Part shown: one piece after another, positions 27,484 through 32,862 of the stretch | How positions within the stretch are numbered: the first letter of the stretch is position 1 | How the letters are laid out: each line of letters starts with the position of its first letter | Assembly (NCBI GenBank): GCA_903893525.1 | Contig: CAITMP010000853.1 | Span: 1-32,862, forward strand | Length of the DNA stretch: 32,862 nucleotides | DNA from: an uncultured Acidobacteriia bacterium | Lineage (GTDB): Bacteria > Acidobacteriota > Terriglobia > Bryobacterales > Bryobacteraceae | Direction: 5' to 3' | The notes under the pieces: generated by a model | The model's input: only the letters and a program-made list of their open reading frames with translations | Database searches by the model: none | Told to the model about the DNA's origin: nothing | Program-made: the position numbers and the translations under genes

Positions 27484-29211
27484 TCACGACTTCGGCCTCA
27501 CTGCCGTGGCTCCGCAACCGGCCGATCCGGTCCACGAGACACAATCCATGCTTTGCCGTCCCTCCGTGATCCGGTATGTCCGGTTGATCGGCAGATCGAC
27601 CCACTGCTGAACCGCCCCGGACGGCCATCGCACCTCGATCAATTCCAATGCCACTGCGTCGCCCACGCCGAATTGCAGCGTCATCGAATTTTGCGAAAGA
27701 TAGCTGCCGCCGCTGGCCACCTCCGCCATTTGCTGCCGACCGTTCACGCGGACTACAACCCGGGCACCGATCGCGTCCCGGTTTGACTTGGTTCCCTGCA
27801 GGGTGAACGAAACGGCATTCCTGCGCTGGCCCGTGTTTTTCAACACCGTGGGAGCCTCATTCATATTCACGATCACGATTTCGGGTCGGCCGTCGCCGTC
27901 CAGATCCCCGACGGCCAAGCCCCGCGCGGGCCGCTTTTCGGCAAATGCGCGCCCGGCCAGTGCGGTGATATCCGTGAACCGACCCATGCCGACGTTTCGG
28001 TACAGCAGCGTCCGCTGGCGGTAGGTTTCGCCAATCGGGGACCCGTCCACTTCGGGATACACATGCCCGTTGGCCATCACCAGATCCGGCAGTCCGTCCT
28101 CATCCACATCAACGAAGGCGACTCCCCAGCCCAGCAACTGGTTGACGCCCAGACCGGATTCCTTGGCGGTATCCTCGAAGAACTTTCCGTTCTCATTCCG
28201 GTACAGGGACGGGTGGTCGCCCGAGAAATTGGTCTTGACGATATCGAGAAAGCCATTTCCATCGAAGTCGCCGACTGCTACCCCCATGCCCGCCTGCATT
28301 CGGCCATCCGCATTGAAGGCTGCGCCAGAGATCTCACCGATCTCCTCGAACTTGCCGTTCCGCGTGTTTCGAAATAACAGGCTGGGCGACTGGTCGCACG
28401 CCACATAGATATCCGGCCAGCCATCGTTGTCGAAATCCGCCACCGCGACACCCAACCCATACCGGCCACCCGGCTTGAGGATGCCTGCTGCGTCGGAGAC
28501 ATCCGTGAAAGTTCCGTCGCCGTTGTTGTGGAAGAGAACATTCCGGGCCATTGGCAATCCCTTGGGGCCGCAGGATACCGAGAGACCCTTCCACTCACAG
28601 CCCTTCCCGCTGCCGGGCTTGGGCGTGGACGCTAGATCCAAATCGACGTAGTTTGAGATGAAAATATCCAGGAGACCGTCACGGTCGTAATCGAGGAAGG
28701 CGCACCCGGTGCCCCAACGGATGCCGGTGGTGGGCAGTCCAGCCTTGGCGGTCACGTCGGAGAACTTGCCATTCCCCGAATTGCGGTAGAGCACGTTCTG
28801 GCCATAGTAGGTTACCAGGAGGTCGCTATGCCCGTCGTTGTCGAAGTCTCCGGTGCAAGCGGCTTGAGCCCAACCGGTATGGGTCAAGCCCGCTTGCGCG
28901 CCGACCTCCGAAAAGTGCCCCTTGCCGTCGTTGTGGTAGAGCTGCGACGGTGACCGGACACCCCCTGCATTGATGCGGGTGCCGTTGGTGACAAAAATGT
29001 CGTTGGCACCGTCGCCATCAAAATCGAAAATAGCCGCACCGTTGCCTGTGGCTTCGAGGATGAAATCCTTCCGGACCTTGCCGCCATATGTGTTCAGGAC
29101 GGTGACTCCCGAGCGGGCGGCAATGTCTTCGAAACGATATTTGGGTAAAATCTCGGCCACTACGGCCAACGTGAAAAATGTAATTGCTGCAAACAGGGCG
29201 TGCGCCCTCAA
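27484..29211 (-). CDS. CRTAC1 family protein (FG-GAP/VCBS repeats + ASPIC/UnbV domain)
   Basis: Many DxDxDGxxD loops (DFDGDGANDIFV, DFDNDGHSDLLV, DYDRDGLLDIFI, DFDNDGWPDIYV) and ASPIC/UnbV-like SNRDAIGARVVVRVNGRQQMAEVASGGSYLSQNSMTLQFGVG...VRWPSG. TTG start. Confidence 0.92.
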   Translation of the reverse strand: MRAHALFAAITFFTLAVVAEILPKYRFEDIAARSGVTVLNTYGGKVRKDFILEATGNGAAIFDFDGDGANDIFVTNGTRINAGGVRSPSQLYHNDGKGHFSEVGAQAGLTHTGWAQAACTGDFDNDGHSDLLVTYYGQNVLYRNSGNGKFSDVTAKAGLPTTGIRWGTGCAFLDYDRDGLLDIFISNYVDLDLASTPKPGSGKGCEWKGLSVSCGPKGLPMARNVLFHNNGDGTFTDVSDAAGILKPGGRYGLGVAVADFDNDGWPDIYVACDQSPSLLFRNTRNGKFEEIGEISGAAFNADGRMQAGMGVAVGDFDGNGFLDIVKTNFSGDHPSLYRNENGKFFEDTAKESGLGVNQLLGWGVAFVDVDEDGLPDLVMANGHVYPEVDGSPIGETYRQRTLLYRNVGMGRFTDITALAGRAFAEKRPARGLAVGDLDGDGRPEIVIVNMNEAPTVLKNTGQRRNAVSFTLQGTKSNRDAIGARVVVRVNGRQQMAEVASGGSYLSQNSMTLQFGVGDAVALELIEVRWPSGAVQQWVDLPINRTYRITEGRQSMDCVSWTGSAGCGATAVRPKS

Positions 29212-29280
29212 AGGCTTACCCCTGCCGGGGTAGCTGCGGACCTGAAGCTCATTGTCCCTTTTGGACCGTTGTTCAAGGCC

Positions 29281-29400
29281 CTGCGGAACGCCTATTTGGT
29301 CTTAGCAGCCGTGGTGCCGGGCGGAATGGCTGCGAAGGTGTACGGGCTGCACTCTCGGGCTCGCGGACGTCCAGTTCCATTCTTGTGGAAAGGCCAATGA
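29281..29400 (-). pseudogene. Frameshifted 3' remnant of a CRTAC1/ASPIC-UnbV gene
   Basis: Reverse complement reads IGLSTRMELDVREPESAAR, then after a 4-nt length difference GTTAAKTK*. This matches FTGISANKALEIHEPENTAR...GTTAPKTK* at the end of the 30240..32780 gene; DNA identity continues just past the stop. Confidence 0.7.
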
Positions 29401-29467
29401 AGGGGGGAAGGGGCCGACGTTTCATTCCGGAACCGTCATTCTAGGTTCCCATACCGCTAAAAACATG

Positions 29468-29497
29468 TTGCAAAGAAGTCGCACTTTTGTTTATAAT
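29468..29497 (+). promoter_or_regulatory. Near-consensus sigma70-type promoter for the PEP-CTERM gene
   Basis: TTGCAA (29468-29473), 18-nt spacer, TATAAT (29492-29497), in an AT-rich stretch. Confidence 0.6.
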
Positions 29498-29506
29498 TTT
29501 CAGTTT

Positions 29507-30151
29507 ATGACCCTTGTCAAACCTACGACATTCAACGACCACCCGTCTTCTAAGTGCCCGTTGTTCCGGAACCTAAGGAGGCTTTTTCTTACGGCCACGT
29601 GTTCCGTGGTTCTTTTCGCCGGAGCCCAATCGTCCCAGGCTGGCACCTTGAGCTACACCCAAGTGTCCACCCTATCGGGGACAATCGGCGGGACAGCGTT
29701 CACCAACGCCACGGTAACGTTTCAGACCTCGGCGGACACAGCCAACACCATTTCGGGGGGCGGGGCGTACCTGTTGGCGGGTACGACAACGGTTGATATT
29801 GATGGCATCGGTACAGCCACGCTGAACGGCAGCGATTCCTTCGGAGTATTTGCCTTGAGCTTCAACGGCCTGAAGGTTGCCGGCTTTGCCGATATCACCA
29901 CGCAGGTAGCGATTGCCTACATCGGCATCCCTACGGCCTATGACCTGTCCACAGCCGCCTCGTTTACGGGAACAAACGCTTTTGTCGGGAACCGCAACAA
30001 TGCCACCAGTCTTGGGATATTGCACATAACCGGTGCCAGTGGCAGTGGGTCGTTCACCGCTACCGAGGTCGCGGATGCGCCCGAACCTTCGTCGATGGCT
30101 CTGCTGGCGGGCGCCTTGGCCGCAGCTGTCGGTTTTCGCCGTAAGCGCTAG
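29507..30151 (+). CDS. PEP-CTERM sorting domain-containing protein
   Basis: N-terminal signal RRLFLTATCSVVLFAGAQSSQAG; C-terminal APEPSSMALLAGALAAAVGFRRKR. The 29465 ORF start lies upstream of the predicted -35. Confidence 0.88.
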   Translation: MTLVKPTTFNDHPSSKCPLFRNLRRLFLTATCSVVLFAGAQSSQAGTLSYTQVSTLSGTIGGTAFTNATVTFQTSADTANTISGGGAYLLAGTTTVDIDGIGTATLNGSDSFGVFALSFNGLKVAGFADITTQVAIAYIGIPTAYDLSTAASFTGTNAFVGNRNNATSLGILHITGASGSGSFTATEVADAPEPSSMALLAGALAAAVGFRRKR

Positions 30152-30160
30152 CTGAAAAAG

Positions 30161-30199
30161 CAATTGGGGGATGGATAACGGCTGCTCCTCCCCCAACTG
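30161..30199. terminator. Bidirectional hairpin terminator between convergent genes
   Basis: TTGGGGGA (30164-30171) pairs with TCCCCCAA (30189-30196), extended by CA/TG after one mismatch; an inner GGA/TCC adds 3 bp. AAAAAG precedes it on the plus strand. Confidence 0.6.
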
Positions 30200-30239
30200 C
30201 CTACCCCATGCACGGGGAAGACAATGTCCTGCCGAACGG

Positions 30240-32780
30240 CTATTTGGTTTTGGGAGCCGTGGTGCCGAAACGGAACGGCTTTAGGGAAAGTACACGGGCC
30301 GTATTCTCCGGCTCGTGGATTTCGAGTGCTTTGTTCGCAGAAATACCGGTGAAACGTTGTCGGATTCCGCTGGAGGGCCAGAGGACTTCCACGCTTTCAA
30401 TCACCGGTGATTTCCCCAATCCCAGATGCTGTCGCAACGGTGAGGCTCCAAACGAGCCGCCGGTGCCCACGGTTCGATGGATTTCCCGCCGGGGCCCGCC
30501 GCCGTTCCGCACTGTCACCGTGATTCTGGCTCCCACCCCCGCCCGGTTCGACTTTTCCCCAACAAGCTGAATGGCCAGCCATCCGTTGCCATTGCCTGGA
30601 TTTTCGAAGAGCCGGGCCGACTGCTTGTCGCCCAATACGGCCCCGCCCATCACCACAAACAGATCTTCGTCGCCATCATTGTCCAGATCTGCAAAGGCAA
30701 TCCCATGGCCCTTGGGGAGCACGCCGGTGCCTGAGGATGCCGTCACATCCTGAAAGCCATGCCCGCCTTCGTTGTGGAACATCACATTTGGAATCGGGGA
30801 CGCGTAGGAAGGATTGCCGCTACCGAGATAGAAATCGGGAAAGCCGTCGTTGTCAATGTCGCCGAAGTTCAGTCCCATCGGCATGAAAACGCGTTTCAAT
30901 CCCATTTCGGCGGACACATCGCGGAACTTCCCGTTGCCCAGGTTGTGGAAGAGTCGCAATCCTTCGCCTCCCTGGGGCTGCCCCAAATAACCCTTCATGA
31001 CATCCTCCACCGAAACGCCGTATCCCGCGATGAGGAGGTCGTCGAATCCATCGTTGTCGTAGTCGAAAAACATGGCTCCGAAGGTGGTCCAAGGACCCTC
31101 CACCCCCGCCTCCCTGGTCACATCGGTGAAGGTGCGGTTTCGGTTGTTGTGGTAGAGGTGGTGCTCCCCATTCAGGGCCGAGACGTAGAGGTCTGGAAAC
31201 CCGTCATTGTCATAATCCGCTGCCACCACACCTTTGGTGAAGCCGACCCGCCCCACCCCGGCGGCAGCTCCTATTTCGGCGAATGTGCCGTCGCGCTTGT
31301 TCAGAAACAACTGTGCCGGGGCGTTTTCATTGCCGACAAACAGGTCTAGCCAACCGTCGTTGTCGATATCGGTCCAGACAGCTGTTTGGGTGGCGGTCAC
31401 CAGCTGCCCAAGGCCGCTTGCATCGGTGACGTCGGTAAAGGTCCCGTCGCAGTTGTTTCGGAGCAAACTCTTGCGGCGGCCATACTCCCAACCCCCGCGC
31501 AGCACCAGGACATCCTTGCAGCCGTCGTTGTTGTAATCCGTCTGCAGGATATTCAGACCGCCGGTCTGGCCCAGCAGTCCGGCTTGGGCGGAGCGGTTGG
31601 TGAAAGTGCCGTCGCCATTGTTGTGGAACAGGGCCAGGGGTTCACAGTCGTTCACGTTCGATGCCAGGATGTCGAGCAGGCCGTCGTTGTCGAAATCCTC
31701 AATGATGGCCCCCCCGGCCTGTCCAATGCGTTCGAGGCCCGCCGCCAAAGTCTTGTTCGAGAAGTGCACAGGACTTTCATTGCCGGCGAGGAGGGCGGAA
31801 GGGATCAGGAATTCCCGGGGTACACCGGCCGAATAGCTGCCCGACAACATATGGGCGAGGTTGAGCAGCCAGCGCACCTCGCCGTCCTCGGGGACCCGCT
31901 TCAAATATTGCTGGAAATAGTCGATGGCTGCGGCCAGATCGGCCTTCTCGCCGGGCGTTCGGAAGCCCGCAAGTGCATGGGGAAACACGAAATCCTTGTA
32001 TAGGGTCAGTCCGGCCCGTTGTAGGTGTGCCACGCCGAGCGATTCCAGAAACTGCGGCACCCGCTCCGGGGAGGCCGTGCTCGAAACCTCGCGGCTCGCC
32101 TGCCAATGCCGCTCAGCCTTCGAAAAATCGCCGGAGTATGCACTCAGATCTGCCATCAGGGCGTTGACGTCGCGCACGAAGGCGGGCGGTGCGCCGGGTC
32201 TGGCGAGCATCGGTTCCAGTTGTGCGGCGATCGCGGGAACGGCTGCGGTCCGGACCTCGCAGGCAACCTGCAAATTGCGGTCCCAGCCTGCGGGCTTTTC
32301 GTACTTGTCCACGGCACGCAGCGCGGACGCAAATCCAGAATAGTCATAAGTCAGCCGGACCGCCCCTGCGCTGGAAACAGATTGCAATTTCGTTGGGGCC
32401 GCCGCAACCGGTGCGCCGCCGGGGGGAGCGGAGGAGATCTTGAGGAGGGCGTAACCCGCCGGGATTCTTACAATCCCGCTCAGCCCGCCCGGTTGGAGCG
32501 ACGCCATCGCGTTGCGCAACTCCGCGCGCAGATTTCCCGGATCCACCATGCCCAGATACCCACCATCGGGCGCACTCGGGTCGGTGGACAACTCCTTCGC
32601 GACATCGGCAAACGCCGCCCCCCGCACCAGCTGTTCCCGAACTCGATCCGCTTCCAGTTGGGACGCCACCACGATGATCGAAACCGGTACTGCGCCGGGG
32701 GGCGCACTCTGTTGGGCCGTCAAGGTCAATGCCATCAGCACAATTCCCCAAGCTCCCAACCTCATTCGAAACTGCATCAA
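30240..32780 (-). CDS. Parvulin-like (PpiC) domain + TPR-like + FG-GAP/VCBS repeats + ASPIC/UnbV domain protein
   Basis: N-terminal REQLVRGAAFADVAKELSTDPSAPDGGYLGMVDPGNLRAELRNAMASLQPGGLSGIVRIPAGYALLKI; about seven DxDNDGxxD loops; SNRAGVGARITVTVRNGGG...LRQHLGLGKSPVIESVEVLWPSSG. Confidence 0.9.
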   Translation of the reverse strand: MMQFRMRLGAWGIVLMALTLTAQQSAPPGAVPVSIIVVASQLEADRVREQLVRGAAFADVAKELSTDPSAPDGGYLGMVDPGNLRAELRNAMASLQPGGLSGIVRIPAGYALLKISSAPPGGAPVAAAPTKLQSVSSAGAVRLTYDYSGFASALRAVDKYEKPAGWDRNLQVACEVRTAAVPAIAAQLEPMLARPGAPPAFVRDVNALMADLSAYSGDFSKAERHWQASREVSSTASPERVPQFLESLGVAHLQRAGLTLYKDFVFPHALAGFRTPGEKADLAAAIDYFQQYLKRVPEDGEVRWLLNLAHMLSGSYSAGVPREFLIPSALLAGNESPVHFSNKTLAAGLERIGQAGGAIIEDFDNDGLLDILASNVNDCEPLALFHNNGDGTFTNRSAQAGLLGQTGGLNILQTDYNNDGCKDVLVLRGGWEYGRRKSLLRNNCDGTFTDVTDASGLGQLVTATQTAVWTDIDNDGWLDLFVGNENAPAQLFLNKRDGTFAEIGAAAGVGRVGFTKGVVAADYDNDGFPDLYVSALNGEHHLYHNNRNRTFTDVTREAGVEGPWTTFGAMFFDYDNDGFDDLLIAGYGVSVEDVMKGYLGQPQGGEGLRLFHNLGNGKFRDVSAEMGLKRVFMPMGLNFGDIDNDGFPDFYLGSGNPSYASPIPNVMFHNEGGHGFQDVTASSGTGVLPKGHGIAFADLDNDGDEDLFVVMGGAVLGDKQSARLFENPGNGNGWLAIQLVGEKSNRAGVGARITVTVRNGGGPRREIHRTVGTGGSFGASPLRQHLGLGKSPVIESVEVLWPSSGIRQRFTGISANKALEIHEPENTARVLSLKPFRFGTTAPKTK

Positions 32781-32862
32781 CCCAAGGGTACCTTGTTTGC
32801 GTCACAATGTTGTCTTGCGCCACTGCATCGTAATCCTGCTTTGTTTCCCGTTAGCCTGCCAA

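Noticed and set aside
28400-31700. Recurrent ccgtcgttgtcgaaatc-like DNA motif
   Set aside because: Explained by repeated coding of the DxDNDGxxD Ca-binding loop in FG-GAP/VCBS repeats, not a CRISPR or regulatory repeat.

Overview
The window is ordinary chromosomal sequence from a GC-rich bacterium, probably Acidobacteriota (Bryobacterales/Solibacter-like). That placement is inferred from gene content: Oar-like TonB receptors, CRTAC1/ASPIC-UnbV proteins, an ECF-sigma + Ser/Thr kinase-TPR pair, and a FecR/Trp-Tyr-rich protein. From left to right it holds: a truncated choice-of-anchor-D repeat protein; an ECF sigma factor coupled to a Ser/Thr kinase-TPR protein; a conserved phoH-ybeY-corC/hlyC-era cluster continuing into BON, SMP-30 and NUDIX genes; a minus-strand run of TonB receptor, cyclase, Zn-dehydrogenase and Vsr endonuclease; an M61 peptidase divergent from a FecR-type protein; tRNA-His abutting an M20 peptidase; a VOC protein; a membrane protein/ECF sigma/putative anti-sigma trio; a GH28 enzyme; two secreted proteins of unknown function; two CRTAC1 proteins; and a PEP-CTERM protein. 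No CRISPR array, prophage or transposase was seen. The strongest second-look items are: (1) a parvulin-like domain lacking both conserved His positions, fused to TPR-like and FG-GAP/ASPIC-UnbV modules; (2) a frameshifted 3' remnant of a third CRTAC1 gene between the two intact ones, next to a PEP-CTERM gene; (3) a 20-bp hairpin before tRNA-His whose four wobbles are G-U only in plus-strand RNA; (4) a repeated TTCCGGAACC motif flanking a near-consensus promoter that implies a leaderless PEP-CTERM mRNA; (5) an orphan Vsr gene overlapping a NUDIX gene. All family calls come from reading motifs by eye; no database search was run.
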